DNA of 64,000 nt from Fluviicola sp. (lineage in GTDB: Bacteria > Bacteroidota > Bacteroidia > Flavobacteriales_D > Crocinitomicaceae), in contig NZ_JBCNJT010000002.1 of the NCBI RefSeq assembly GCF_039596395.1, positions 62,001 through 126,000 on the forward strand, written 5' to 3'. Shown here one piece after another: positions 54,830-63,982 of this stretch. The translations under genes and the position numbers were made by a program. The notes beneath the pieces were generated by a model. It saw only the letters and a program-made list of their open reading frames with translations, made no database searches and was not told where the DNA came from. Numbering within the stretch: position 1 is the first letter of the stretch; each line of letters opens with the position of its first letter.

Positions 54830-57071
54830 TCTTTGCCTGTTTTAATTGGTGAAACATGCCGTTCAGGCGCGAACCGATACTGTGTTTGGAAGCCGGCTCA
54901 TTGACATAATACGATCTGTCGAGTACCAATTCCCCGGTTTTCAGGTCCAGTACATAGAATTGCCAGTCGGAATAATGCCCGGAAAGAATGGCTATCGGGA
55001 AGTAAACCAGGCCCACCGGAAGCAATACCGTAAACAATGCCACATTACCGAAATTCAGGTCCGGAGCATAGGTGTGCTGGTATTCCATAAACACTAATTT
55101 CCCGGTTTTAAACGTCGAATTGATCCGGTTGAGGTCCGGAACATCCAATACGAAATAATCATTCTCGTGATCATTGATTGCCCGTGTCAAACTGCGCTGA
55201 ATCAGGGAATAATTGTTCCAGTCGTCTGCACTCAGGCTTTCCAGTTGATTCAAGCTCAGACTTTTTACGTGAATATTCAGATCTTCCGCATTGGCAGCGA
55301 TTTCCCGGGAAACCAATTCTCTTGTTCGAAATGTTTTAAAAACATCTATTTCAGACCTCGTTGTTTCAAAAATAGCCGGCTGGAAGATCAGCATGGAATC
55401 CATTTTCAAATGGGCTTCATTGTCGTATTTGAAATATTCCACGTCTTCCTGTTCGGCATCGGTCATGAGGTTGAAATCGTCTTTGTCCTTATCCAGCATG
55501 CCTTTTTTGAGAAGCGTTTGTTTGAACTTTTTCAGGAAACTGCTGTCGCGAATGATATCTGAAATTCCATACATGTAAAATTTCGTGGAATCAATTCCGA
55601 AATCTTCCGTCACCCCTTTCGACTGGTTTTCAATCACTGTATACTTATCCCATTCTACCGTATGCAATTTCGATTTGGACGAAGTATCCTGCTTCAGGTT
55701 CTTCAGGTAAGTCAGGGTTTCCTTAAAATTTCTAGACGAAAACTTTTCAGGTTCAAAATCATCGCTTTTTACCAATAACTGGATCGCTGTTTCGTAGCAC
55801 TTTTTGGCAACTGCATTGGTAGTATCCGAATGATAAACATCGTAAATCACCCGCAATCCCATAGCCAGTTTTCCCGTTTTCGGAAGTACCGTAATGAATT
55901 GGTTCAGGATCGATATTTGCCCTTCATAATAACGCTGCTTTTTACGGTTTAACGTAGAAAATACGGAATAAGAGAAGGTTTCCTTTTTAACGGTCAGTTT
56001 CATGATATCGAGCCAGGCCTGCGACTTATAATTTTTCAGGAAAGTAGATTCCGGGTATTTCTTTTCTAAAATGTAAATGGCATAAAGTGCTTCGACCGGT
56101 TCATCCGCGTACACTTTATTAAGCACATACTCAAACCGGGCCACATCGCGGATATGGAAAAACTGCAGACTGTCTTTGTACAGCATTCCGGTTTCCCATT
56201 CTTTGAACTTCCCGATCTGATCCGTAACCTGTTCTTTCCGTTTTGCCAGGTTCGGGTGCGACATCAGGTAATCGTTGTACTTAAACTTAGCCGAGATCTC
56301 ATTCCGTTTAAAATCGAAATAGATCTCCGGAACATACATTTCAGTTGTATTGAAATACGTTCTATCCAGTTTCAGTTCTTCAAACGGCAAGTAAGAATAC
56401 AGTAAAACGTCAAATGTTTTGTTGATTTCTCCCGGTTTATAACCGGCATCGTGAACCATTTTAACCGCTTTGCGGTCAGCTTCCAGTTCATTTTCCCTGG
56501 AATAATTGCTTAAAAAGCGGGCTCTTTCGTTGTAAGAATAGAATTTCTCTTTGGTCGCGTATTCGAACAGATCGAGTACGTGATGTTCCTGGTAATGGAT
56601 AATCTCATGCGATAAAACGAAAGCCAGTTGGGCCTCCGAAGTCAATTGAGCAATGAGCCCGGTGGTTACAAATACAATTCCCTGGCGGGTCGAAAAAGCG
56701 TTTGCCTCGGTAGAATTGTAGACGTAAAAACGCAGTTTTCCCCGCAGGTCTGTTTCACCCGCAATTAAGCGGTCACCCAATTCCTGGAGGTAGTTGCTGA
56801 TTGTATCGCCGAAAGTCACATTTCCGGAATGCAGAATCTCATCAATGGAATAGTTGATTTGCTCTACAAAAAACTCTCTTTTTTGACCGTTTAATGATTT
56901 GAGGTCTTCCCGGTTATCCTGCCTGATCTTGGTGAGCGTGGAAGTGGAAAAGTCTTTGGGAACGCGTCCTTTGCTGCGAAGCGGTTGGTAATGATCAAAA
57001 TCGGCTTGTCCTGCTGATTGGAAAAACACCATCAATGCACACAAAAGCAGATTTGTTCCCTTCCCCGTCAT
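54819..57071 (-). CDS. M48-family metalloprotease-domain protein
   Basis: A 750-residue exported protein. The zincin motif is H155-E156-I-I-H159 in FVLSHEIIHYQEH, with the third ligand in ENELEADRKAV, giving a complete M48 site. A 580-residue C-terminal region follows, rich in helix and without a recognised domain. Signal peptide about 1-22 (LLLCALMVFFQSAGQ). I start at the ATG 57069-57071, which overlaps the nadE stop (ATGA); a longer reading would add eight residues. It likely degrades or processes envelope proteins (inference). It is in operon with nadE and a barrel gene. Confidence 0.87.
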   Translation of the reverse strand: MTGKGTNLLLCALMVFFQSAGQADFDHYQPLRSKGRVPKDFSTSTLTKIRQDNREDLKSLNGQKREFFVEQINYSIDEILHSGNVTFGDTISNYLQELGDRLIAGETDLRGKLRFYVYNSTEANAFSTRQGIVFVTTGLIAQLTSEAQLAFVLSHEIIHYQEHHVLDLFEYATKEKFYSYNERARFLSNYSRENELEADRKAVKMVHDAGYKPGEINKTFDVLLYSYLPFEELKLDRTYFNTTEMYVPEIYFDFKRNEISAKFKYNDYLMSHPNLAKRKEQVTDQIGKFKEWETGMLYKDSLQFFHIRDVARFEYVLNKVYADEPVEALYAIYILEKKYPESTFLKNYKSQAWLDIMKLTVKKETFSYSVFSTLNRKKQRYYEGQISILNQFITVLPKTGKLAMGLRVIYDVYHSDTTNAVAKKCYETAIQLLVKSDDFEPEKFSSRNFKETLTYLKNLKQDTSSKSKLHTVEWDKYTVIENQSKGVTEDFGIDSTKFYMYGISDIIRDSSFLKKFKQTLLKKGMLDKDKDDFNLMTDAEQEDVEYFKYDNEAHLKMDSMLIFQPAIFETTRSEIDVFKTFRTRELVSREIAANAEDLNIHVKSLSLNQLESLSADDWNNYSLIQRSLTRAINDHENDYFVLDVPDLNRINSTFKTGKLVFMEYQHTYAPDLNFGNVALFTVLLPVGLVYFPIAILSGHYSDWQFYVLDLKTGELVLDRSYYVNEPASKHSIGSRLNGMFHQLKQAKNEY

Positions 57072-57844
57072 TTGATGTTTTTGGGAAGGATGCAAACCGG
57101 AATAGGATCCATTTTGTGCTTATTAGCCTTGTTCAGCCTGCGATAAATTGCCAGGACTTCTTTTTGACGCGGATCCAGGGATTCTTCATTTCCGTGGAAA
57201 TCCATTGCCCATTCCAGTTCGGGGTAAGTAGCTCCCATCTGATCTTCATCCGAGCGGCCGTCTTCCCACAAACCATCGGTTGGTTTTGCCGTCAGGATAG
57301 AGTCAACAATGTTCAAAGCTCCTGCTAATTCAAAAACTTCTGTCTTGGTCAAATCAGCGATCGGGCTCAAATCAACACCACCGTCTCCGTATTTGGTATA
57401 GAAACCTACTCCGAAATCTTCGATTTTATTCCCGGTTCCTGCTACTAGCAACCCATGAGTTTGTCCCAATGCATAAAGCGTGGTCATTCGCAGTCTTGCC
57501 CTGGAATTTGCCATTGCCAGGTGATTTTCTACCGTACTTGCCGGGAAAGTCTTCTCCAATTGATGGAAAGTATCCGTTAAATCGATGGTTTGGGCTTCCA
57601 CATGCGGGAAATTCGTTTGAAGCCAGTCAATGTGCTCTGCCGCTCTTGCGAATTCTGCTTTCGTCTGGCGGATAGGCATGTTTAAAACAAGGACGTTCAT
57701 TCCGGTCTTGGCACAGAGCGTTGAAGTAACCGCACTGTCTACTCCACCTGATATTCCGATAACAAATCCATTCATTCCCGCGTTCAAAGCGTATTGCTTC
57801 AACCAATCGGATATATAATCGATTACTTCTAGTTCTTTTTCCAT
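57068..57844 (-). CDS. nadE: NAD+ synthase, ammonia-type
   Basis: NadE amidates nicotinic acid adenine dinucleotide to NAD+. The 258-residue protein is the short, ammonia-using form without a glutaminase domain. The PP-loop SGGVDS (32-37) and TGNKIEDFGVGFYTKYGDGGVD form the ATP site. It is followed by an M48 protease gene overlapping at ATGA. A neighbouring gldB (58861, divergent side) fits the nadE-gldB-gldC neighbourhood of Flavobacterium. Confidence 0.95.
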   Translation of the reverse strand: MEKELEVIDYISDWLKQYALNAGMNGFVIGISGGVDSAVTSTLCAKTGMNVLVLNMPIRQTKAEFARAAEHIDWLQTNFPHVEAQTIDLTDTFHQLEKTFPASTVENHLAMANSRARLRMTTLYALGQTHGLLVAGTGNKIEDFGVGFYTKYGDGGVDLSPIADLTKTEVFELAGALNIVDSILTAKPTDGLWEDGRSDEDQMGATYPELEWAMDFHGNEESLDPRQKEVLAIYRRLNKANKHKMDPIPVCILPKNIK

Positions 57845-57861
57845 AAATCTTGTTAGTAAAA

Positions 57862-57902
57862 ATAAAAAAAAATCCCGTCTTGGCTGAGCCGTGACGGGAT
57901 TT
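57862..57902 (-). terminator. terminator after the barrel gene at 57926
   Basis: Stem AAATCCCGTC/GACGGGATTT around a 13-nt loop; the A-run 57862-57870 is a T-run on the minus strand. Confidence 0.85.
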
Positions 57903-57925
57903 CTATTAAACTAATTCCGTATTGG

Positions 57926-58792
57926 TTAGAACAAAATACCGATTTTCAAACAAAACTGTGTTTGTGTCGTCTTCAAACCGAAATAATCATTTCCTCCACC
58001 TGCACGGTTAAATAAGGTTCTGTTTTTTCCTCCTCCTTCGATATTGATCGGTGTTAATCCGTAATAGAAACCTAATTCAGCAAACAACATGGTGTTTCCT
58101 GTAAAATTCCACTGCGCTCCACCTGCCAAACCAAGCGAACAACGAATAAAGCTTACGTCATTCCCGTATGGAGTTTTCATTCCTTCCATTTCTGTACTTG
58201 ATTTAGGATAAGAAGACGGATTCGCAATAATATCATCGATGTCTGAACCATTAACAGTACTTTCAAACATATTTCCAACGTCATTTTTAGTAGATTTCAC
58301 CAGGAAACTCGTTCTTGCACCGAACTTTCCATAATAGCGGAAATCCCCCAACGCGTTTGTGCGGAATGTCAGCATCGTAGGAATCGTTGCATAAATATTT
58401 TTGTACTTTCTTCCTGTCAACTCAAATACTTTGTATTTATCAATATTCTCATAGTTATCTCCCAGGTCTTCTTCCTGAATAATCTTACTGTCGCTATACA
58501 AGTAATAATTGGTTCCGTTCAGGGTATTCATTGAAACTTTATAAGATTCGAAATCGAATTCCAATCCGGTAGCAAACCCAATGTTCTCATTGAAGTTTAC
58601 ATTGATATTTAAACCAAAAGCATTCTGAACTCCAACACCGTCTTTATCAATTCGTTTGGTTCCAGGCTTCGTGAAATTTAAACCCAACTGGTAAGCAATT
58701 CCCATGTTCACTTTCTTTCCGGAATCTTCAGCTTGTCCAAAAACGGCAGCGGAAAAAGTTACTGCCAAACATGTTACTATTAGTCTTTTCAT
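57926..58792 (-). CDS. outer-membrane beta-barrel (porin-family) protein
   Basis: A 288-residue protein with signal peptide MKRLIVTCLAVTFSAAVFGQ and repeated short amphipathic strands (MGIAYQLGLNFTKPG, NIGFATGLEFDFESYKV, FAELGFYYGLTPINIEG), ending in FCLKIGILF. It is like the OMP_b-brl_2 / PorT-like barrels of Bacteroidetes. Ligand or role unknown. It is divergent from gldB and ends at terminator 57862-57902. Confidence 0.78.
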   Translation of the reverse strand: MKRLIVTCLAVTFSAAVFGQAEDSGKKVNMGIAYQLGLNFTKPGTKRIDKDGVGVQNAFGLNINVNFNENIGFATGLEFDFESYKVSMNTLNGTNYYLYSDSKIIQEEDLGDNYENIDKYKVFELTGRKYKNIYATIPTMLTFRTNALGDFRYYGKFGARTSFLVKSTKNDVGNMFESTVNGSDIDDIIANPSSYPKSSTEMEGMKTPYGNDVSFIRCSLGLAGGAQWNFTGNTMLFAELGFYYGLTPINIEGGGKNRTLFNRAGGGNDYFGLKTTQTQFCLKIGILF

Positions 58793-58812
58793 AAGTTATC
58801 TTAAAAGTGAAC

Positions 58813-58820
58813 CAAATATA
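58813..58820 (-). promoter_or_regulatory. -7 element of the barrel gene
   Basis: TATATTTG on the minus strand, exact consensus, 20 nt before the ATG at 58792. Confidence 0.6.
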
Positions 58821-58846
58821 GTTTCTTTCGTTGAGACTAGAATGAT

Positions 58847-58854
58847 TATTTTTG
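58847..58854 (+). promoter_or_regulatory. -7 element of gldB
   Basis: TATTTTTG, exact consensus, 6 nt before the gldB ATG; it overlaps an upstream in-frame TTG, which excludes that start. Confidence 0.6.
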
Positions 58855-58860
58855 ATCAAT

Positions 58861-59886
58861 ATGAAATTTACGCGGAAAACCGGAACCCTCTTTTTAGCGG
58901 CTTTTGCCCTGTTTACAATCCAATCCTGTTCGGACAATTTGCTGGATACCGATATCTCGGCCAGCAAGTACCAATTGGAAAGTGTGCACCTTGACAGCAT
59001 TCTTACACATACTCCGGAGCAGCAATTAGGAACTGAAATTTTTGAATTATCTCAGAAATTCCCGGAGCTTATCGATTATCAATTCTACTACTGCTATAAG
59101 ACCGGGCTTCCGAAGGATACTGCTTTCCAGGCAAACTGGTTCGAGTTCACACACAATCCTTATTACAAGCGTTTATCCAAACGGATCAGCGAAAAATTCC
59201 CGAACACAGCCGCTTCCAAAAAAATCATTGAGGACGGGTTCAAACGCATCCAGGTACATTTACCGAAAGCCAAACTTCCTGAAACGATCGTTTTCATGAA
59301 TTCGTTCTTTTCATCGAGTATGTATTGTACGAAGAATGAGATCGGAGTTGGGCTGGAGCGGTATTTAGGTGCTAAAACAGATGTAATTAAGGAACTTCCC
59401 GGTGATGTCTTTTACGAATGGATCAAGGAAGCCATGGAACCGCAATACCTGGAGCGCGATGCCATTTGCGCATGGGTGCTGACACATATTTGTGAGCCCG
59501 GAAAAGATGTGAACAACATCGAAGCGATCATTCAGTGGGGAAAAATTTTGTATGTGACCAAAGCAGCTTTACCGGAACAGGAAGAGCATATTTTGTTGCG
59601 CTACAACACCGCGGATTACGAATGGGCGCTTAAAAACGAACGCAATTTCTGGGAATACCTGGTGAAACAAAACATGCTGTTTGCCAAAAGTGAAACCGAC
59701 CAGGCGGCATTCTTGCAGGAAGCACCCTTCACTTCCGGACTTCCGCAAAAAGGGCCGGATCGCCTGGGACAATTTTTAGGTTATCGCATTGTTGCTAGTT
59801 ATATGGAACAATATGATGTAACTTTGCAGCAATTGTTGGACAAACCATACAATGAAATTTTGTCAGAATACGAAATAAACGATTAA
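58861..59886 (+). CDS. gldB: GldB, gliding lipoprotein
   Basis: GldB is an envelope lipoprotein required for gliding in Flavobacterium. The 341-residue protein has a lipobox at C23 (TIQSC) and a helical body with conserved blocks such as NWFEFTHNPYYKRLSKRI, VFMNSFFSSSMYCTKN and EIGVGLERYLG. I begin at the ATG 58861 because the -7 box covers the TTG alternative. gldC starts 2 nt after its stop, so they form the gldBC operon. Confidence 0.92.
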   Translation: MKFTRKTGTLFLAAFALFTIQSCSDNLLDTDISASKYQLESVHLDSILTHTPEQQLGTEIFELSQKFPELIDYQFYYCYKTGLPKDTAFQANWFEFTHNPYYKRLSKRISEKFPNTAASKKIIEDGFKRIQVHLPKAKLPETIVFMNSFFSSSMYCTKNEIGVGLERYLGAKTDVIKELPGDVFYEWIKEAMEPQYLERDAICAWVLTHICEPGKDVNNIEAIIQWGKILYVTKAALPEQEEHILLRYNTADYEWALKNERNFWEYLVKQNMLFAKSETDQAAFLQEAPFTSGLPQKGPDRLGQFLGYRIVASYMEQYDVTLQQLLDKPYNEILSEYEIND

Positions 59887-59888
59887 AC

Positions 59889-60236
59889 ATGGAAGAAATA
59901 GTAAGCAAACGATCTTCAATAAACGTACAAATTGGGCTTAACGCAAACAACTTACCTTTAGAAATGCATTGGTCTGCCGAAGACGGCGGAATCACAAACG
60001 CTCCGGCAAAAGCCATGATGCTTTCCCTGTGGAATGCGGAAGAAAAAAACACGATGAAAATCGATCTTTGGACAAAAGATTTGTCAGTAGAAGAAATGAA
60101 ACAATTCTTTCACCAGACTTTACTGACGATGGCCGATACTTTTGAGAAGGCAACAGGAGAAATCAATATTTCTGAAGATTTGCGGGATTATTGTTACCAC
60201 TTCGCAGAGAAGATGGAGATCATGCCGGAAAAATAA
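59889..60236 (+). CDS. gldC: GldC, gliding protein
   Basis: GldC is a small cytoplasmic-side protein that increases gliding in Flavobacterium. The 115 residues match the family: EMHWSAEDGGITNAPAKAMML, WNAEEKNTMKIDLWTKDL, MKQFFHQTLLTMADTFEKAT. It follows gldB by 2 nt. A bidirectional terminator (60248-60283) and a 28-bp palindrome (60300-60327) separate it from the convergent S46 peptidase. Confidence 0.93.
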   Translation: MEEIVSKRSSINVQIGLNANNLPLEMHWSAEDGGITNAPAKAMMLSLWNAEEKNTMKIDLWTKDLSVEEMKQFFHQTLLTMADTFEKATGEINISEDLRDYCYHFAEKMEIMPEK

Positions 60237-60247
60237 AAATTTGAAAG

Positions 60248-60283
60248 AAACAAAAAGGCCCGGATATCCGGGCCTTTTTGTTT
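60248..60283. terminator. 36-bp perfect palindrome, bidirectional terminator
   Basis: AAACAAAAAGGCCCGGAT and its exact complement, with T/A runs built into the ends, between convergent gldC and the S46 peptidase gene. Confidence 0.92.
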
Positions 60284-60299
60284 GATCATATTTTATATT

Positions 60300-60327
60300 G
60301 TAGGGACGCAATGCATTGCGTCCCTAC
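60300..60327. repeat. 28-bp perfect palindrome
   Basis: GTAGGGACGCAATG and its exact complement; two compensated differences from 51807-51834 (GCG to GCA with CGC to TGC), which keep the stem intact. It is next to the terminator at 60248. Confidence 0.8.
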
Positions 60328-60338
60328 CTGTTTTTATT

Positions 60339-62459
60339 TTATTTCACCAACACCATTTCATCCACCAAATGCTTCGCGCCGCAGTAAACATCCATGACCC
60401 ACATCACGTAGCGGATATCCACCACAATGTTGCGGCAGCGGTTCGGATCGAAGTAGAAATCGCTCATGGTGCTTTCCCAGCTTCTGTCGAAGTTCAGTCC
60501 CATTAAATTTCCGTTTGCATCCAATACAGGTGATCCGGAATTCCCACCGGTTGTATGATTTGACCCTGTAAAACACACCCAAAGTTCTCCATTTTGGGAA
60601 TAATTCCCATAGTTCTTTTCACGGTACAGATCGATCATGCGCTGATCCAGGTCGAAATCAGGGTTTCCGGTATTGTACTTATCGATCATTCCTTTCAAAG
60701 TGGTGTGCTCGGTGTAAGCCATTCCGTCTACCGGTGCAGAACCTTCGAGCTGTCCGTAAGTCACGCGCAAAGTCGAATTGGCATCCGGCCAGTTTTTTCC
60801 GTCGGGGAACATAAGCAGCTTTCCTTCTACGAAATCTTTCAGCAAAGCATCCATTTCGACATTGTAATCATTCGATCCTGCGGCAATTTCATTACGCATC
60901 AGGGTGAAACTTTCCAGGAATAATTTGTATCCCGGGTCTTTTGCCAGTTTCGCAAAGGATTTCTCGGTTAATTTGCTAAGGAATGCTACGTACTTTTCTT
61001 TATTCACTAAAATCGACTTCGAATAAATGTCTGCCGATAATTTCGGGTTGTTCAAAGAAGGAATCACGAAACGTTTATCCAGGTAATTTTTGAAGGCAGG
61101 AGTCTGCACATCGAAAATTCCTTTGTCCACATTCATATCGTAGTTCTTAAAGAAGCCTTCAGCACCTTTGATCAGGTTCTGAATTTTCGCTTCCAATTCA
61201 TTATTTGTGAGGTATTTGCCGTAATTGCGTTCCAAATCTTCCAGGTTTCTGGCCAAACGGAAAAACTCCGGCCCGACAAACAAATACTCCACAAACAAGG
61301 TGTAATTGTATTCGTATACTCCTTTTTCGTCCACCAGCTTATTCATCCGGTCGATTAGCGGTGCATACTGGTTCCATTCGTCTTTGGAGTTCGCTTTCGC
61401 AATGTATTCCGCTTCAAATTTCTTTTTCAGGGAAACGGCATCCAATTGCTTCAATCCGTCGATCTGACCGATGTATTTCTTCCATGCATTTGCAATACGC
61501 GCCTGTTTAGCCATGTATTGGATGCGTGTCAAATCAGATTTGGTCATGGCTTCGTTGATCACCGCCAAACTTTTTGTACGCATATCGATTTCCATCGGGC
61601 GTTGTTTCTCGATGTAGTATTTCAGGTTCCCGGAGGTCAAATGCTGTTCGGTTTGTCCCGGAAATCCGTAAACCATTGTGAAATCTCCTTTTTTACGGTC
61701 ATTGAAAGCGATTTTCAAATGCTTGATCGGCGTGTAAGGAACATTTTCAGTATTGTAAGCTGCCGGCTTGTTGTCTTTTCCTGCATATACGCGGAAAACC
61801 GAGAAATCTCCCGTATGTCTCGGCCACACCCAGTTGTCCGTATCACCACCGAATTTCCCGATCGAACTTGGAGGAGCTCCAACCAAACGCACATCTGTAA
61901 ACACTTCTTTCACCATCAGGTAGAAACTGTTCCCGTAATCAAAAGCCTGAACATCTCCCTGGTAATGCGTCCCTCTTGTTGCATCTTCGATCAGTTTTTT
62001 CATGTTGCGCTTCAGCACTTCCCCGATCTTATCTCCGTCTTCCAATCCCTGGATCCCGAACATCATTGCTTCGGTTACGTCTTCAATACGAACGATACGT
62101 GTTGCTGTCAAGCCTGCATTCGGAAGTTCATCGCTGAATTGTTTGGCCCAAAAACCATTTTTCAGGTAATCGTGCTCCGTTGACGAATGTTTTTGAACGG
62201 CGTCCAACCCGCAGTGGTGGTTCGTCAGTAACAATCCTTTATCCGAAACCAATTCTGCCGTACAACCACCTCCGAAGTGCATAATCGCATCTTTCAGAGA
62301 AGCATTGTTTACCGAATAAATATCCGCAGCCGAAAGTTTCATTCCCTTTGCTTTCATGTCCGATTCAAAAGCCTGAAGCAACGAAGGAATAAGCATTCCC
62401 TCTTCTGCACGAACTGCAAAACCAAGAAACACGATAAAAGCGATCAAACAATTTTTCAT
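60339..62459 (-). CDS. S46 dipeptidyl-peptidase, DPP11-like
   Basis: A 706-residue exported serine peptidase with signal peptide MKNCLIAFIVFLGFAVRA. S46 enzymes remove N-terminal dipeptides outside the cytoplasm. H82 in LTNHHCG and S641 in TGGNSGSPVLD are catalytic; the Asp lies between. R659, 18 residues after S641, occupies the place of Arg673 in Porphyromonas DPP11 (Ser655), which prefers Asp/Glu at P1, where DPP7 has Gly. I start at the ATG 62457-62459; a longer TTG-started frame adds only nine residues before it. Confidence 0.92.
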   Translation of the reverse strand: MKNCLIAFIVFLGFAVRAEEGMLIPSLLQAFESDMKAKGMKLSAADIYSVNNASLKDAIMHFGGGCTAELVSDKGLLLTNHHCGLDAVQKHSSTEHDYLKNGFWAKQFSDELPNAGLTATRIVRIEDVTEAMMFGIQGLEDGDKIGEVLKRNMKKLIEDATRGTHYQGDVQAFDYGNSFYLMVKEVFTDVRLVGAPPSSIGKFGGDTDNWVWPRHTGDFSVFRVYAGKDNKPAAYNTENVPYTPIKHLKIAFNDRKKGDFTMVYGFPGQTEQHLTSGNLKYYIEKQRPMEIDMRTKSLAVINEAMTKSDLTRIQYMAKQARIANAWKKYIGQIDGLKQLDAVSLKKKFEAEYIAKANSKDEWNQYAPLIDRMNKLVDEKGVYEYNYTLFVEYLFVGPEFFRLARNLEDLERNYGKYLTNNELEAKIQNLIKGAEGFFKNYDMNVDKGIFDVQTPAFKNYLDKRFVIPSLNNPKLSADIYSKSILVNKEKYVAFLSKLTEKSFAKLAKDPGYKLFLESFTLMRNEIAAGSNDYNVEMDALLKDFVEGKLLMFPDGKNWPDANSTLRVTYGQLEGSAPVDGMAYTEHTTLKGMIDKYNTGNPDFDLDQRMIDLYREKNYGNYSQNGELWVCFTGSNHTTGGNSGSPVLDANGNLMGLNFDRSWESTMSDFYFDPNRCRNIVVDIRYVMWVMDVYCGAKHLVDEMVLVK

Positions 62460-62474
62460 ATTCACAATTTTGCC

Positions 62475-62482
62475 CAAATATA
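62475..62482 (-). promoter_or_regulatory. -7 element of the S46 peptidase
   Basis: TATATTTG on the minus strand, exact consensus, 15 nt before the ATG at 62459. Confidence 0.6.
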
Positions 62483-62526
62483 CCAATACCCTGCCAAAAC
62501 CAGTTGTTCAATTCAACCCTTTTTCG

Positions 62527-62534
62527 CATTTTTG
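62527..62534 (+). promoter_or_regulatory. -7-like element 4 nt before a GTG start
   Basis: CATTTTTG, one mismatch to TAnnTTTG, then CTTT then GTG. It fits the leaderless pattern seen at dtd, truA, rsgA and the ABC-F gene. Confidence 0.4.
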
Positions 62535-62538
62535 CTTT

Positions 62539-63198
62539 GTGGAATTTATCAGTTTGATTTTTCGACTGGGAGTCATTTTAGCGATTTTCAGTTTTATTTG
62601 GGGAATTTTAAAATTCGGGGTTGTATTGCTTCGCGGCGGGGTTCCGATGTCGTACCCGCTAAGCCTTGCTTTTAAAACGGTACAATACCTGCTTATTGCA
62701 GATGTGGCGATTATTTTTTGCCAGGCAAACCCGAACGAAACCCTGGCAACATCCATTACCACAGGCCTGATCTTATTGATGTACTTCATCGGGAAAGTCC
62801 AGAAAATGCAGTTCAAAACCATGATGTCCATCCAGATTCAGGGAAGAAATCTAACAGATACCGTTAACCCTAAAATGGGCATTGAATTTGGGATTGTTGC
62901 TTTGGCCATGGCAGTTTTCGGCTTCCTGCTCTGGAAACCTGAATTTGCAGAAAATGCTATTTCCGGCTGGTTTTACAAGAACATTGTAGACATTGAGAAT
63001 ACGCCTATTTTCGGGTTTATTTTCAAGGTAGTCGGATTCTTTTTCACAATTGGAATGCTGTTGCGCATGTTCAATGCGTTGAGTATTATCTTCTCCGGAA
63101 GGGCTTTCGGCAACAGAGACAACGACAACAACCGTACGAACAGGAATAACGGTCGCCAGGACAACAATCATTTTGATGATTACGAGGAAGTGGAATAG
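62539..63198 (+). CDS. small membrane protein with acidic-basic tail
   Basis: A 219-residue protein with four hydrophobic segments (about 1-22, 46-62, 70-86 and 110-130), plus a fifth near 155-175, and a hydrophilic tail rich in N, R and D (GNRDNDNNRTNRNNGRQ then DDYEEVE). I start at the GTG 62539 because a -7-like box ends 4 nt upstream; the longer frame would be encoded over promoter DNA of the S46 gene. I do not recognise a family. Divergent from the peptidase; no operon partner. Confidence 0.6.
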   Translation: MEFISLIFRLGVILAIFSFIWGILKFGVVLLRGGVPMSYPLSLAFKTVQYLLIADVAIIFCQANPNETLATSITTGLILLMYFIGKVQKMQFKTMMSIQIQGRNLTDTVNPKMGIEFGIVALAMAVFGFLLWKPEFAENAISGWFYKNIVDIENTPIFGFIFKVVGFFFTIGMLLRMFNALSIIFSGRAFGNRDNDNNRTNRNNGRQDNNHFDDYEEVE

Positions 63199-63285
63199 CC
63201 ATAAATGACCACGAAGAACACACCAGAAACACGAAGTTAATTGCAGGATTCTATCTGCGCCTGCGGCACAGCCTTTTTTCTATTT

Positions 63286-63356
63286 AACCGCAAAGAAAAC
63301 AAGAAAAAGAGGTAAGAGGAAATATAAAACTTTGCGCCCTCCTTCTCTTTGCGGTT
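63286..63356. repeat. long imperfect inverted repeat and CTTTGCG phrase, copy 2
   Basis: AACCGCAAAGA (63286-63296) and TCTTTGCGGTT (63346-63356) form an 11-bp outer stem between the membrane-protein gene and coaE (convergent). The phrase at 63330-63355 nearly repeats 9501-9527. Probable bidirectional terminator. Confidence 0.6.
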
Positions 63357-63367
63357 TTATTAAAACG

Positions 63368-63943
63368 TTATAATCTTTTCAGGAGATCCAGGATCTGTGG
63401 CACCAGCAGCTGGTTTCCATCGTTGTGAATAACCAGGCCGGTCAGTTTCATTTTTTCTTCTTCGGGCATTTGGGCGTTAAAGCGCGACTGCACCTGTTCA
63501 TCCGTCAGTTGATCGCGTTCTTTCACGCGTTCCATGCGGATTTTTTCCGGGGCACTTACCAAAATAACGGCATCAAAGGATTTATAGTTTCCCGTTTCGA
63601 ACAACAGTGCTGATTCCTGGAAAAGAAGGGGAGATTTCTGACTTTCAACCCATTGCCGGAAGTCTTTTCTTACAGCCGGATGAACCAGATTGTTCATAGC
63701 TGTCCGTTTCGAATCATCTTTGAAAATTTGTGCTGCAATGTACGGGCGGTTCAGGTTCGGCCCAACATAAGCTTCTTCACCGAACAATTCTTTCAGTCCG
63801 GCAATTAATGCCTGATCCTCATGCATGATGTCTTTTGCGCGCTGATCGGATGAATAGACCGGATATCCCATCAACTGCAGGATTTTTGACACCAGTGATT
63901 TTCCGGAACCGATTCCCCCTGTTATTCCTATTGTTTTTGACAT
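63368..63943 (-). CDS. coaE: dephospho-CoA kinase
   Basis: CoaE makes the last step of coenzyme A synthesis, phosphorylating dephospho-CoA at the 3'-OH. The 191-residue P-loop kinase has GGIGSGKS at 9-16, the CoA-binding region (VYSSDQRAKDIM), and HPAVRKDFRQWV. I use the ATG at 63941-63943 rather than a TTG one codon upstream. A terminator hairpin upstream (63951-63977) suggests it has a transcript separate from the next gene, beyond the window. Confidence 0.95.
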   Translation of the reverse strand: MSKTIGITGGIGSGKSLVSKILQLMGYPVYSSDQRAKDIMHEDQALIAGLKELFGEEAYVGPNLNRPYIAAQIFKDDSKRTAMNNLVHPAVRKDFRQWVESQKSPLLFQESALLFETGNYKSFDAVILVSAPEKIRMERVKERDQLTDEQVQSRFNAQMPEEEKMKLTGLVIHNDGNQLLVPQILDLLKRL

Positions 63944-63944
63944 C

Positions 63945-63977
63945 AAACAAAAAATCCCTCGGCTAAGCTGAGGGATT
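63945..63977 (-). terminator. terminator upstream of coaE
   Basis: AATCCCTCGGCT and AGCTGAGGGATT pair almost perfectly around one A (one G-U pair), with an A-run (63945-63953 region) that reads as a T-run on the minus strand directly before coaE's ATG. It would end the next upstream gene's transcript. Confidence 0.75.
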
Positions 63978-63982
63978 CGAAT

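Noticed and set aside
54008-57071. nadE-M48-barrel operon as a dedicated protease secretion system
   Set aside because: The gene overlaps are clear, but nothing in the sequences links the barrel to protease export beyond proximity.
62470-62538. Longer N-terminus of the membrane protein at 62539
   Set aside because: It would read through the divergent S46 promoter and begins with TTG; the GTG at 62539 has a -7-like element 4 nt upstream.
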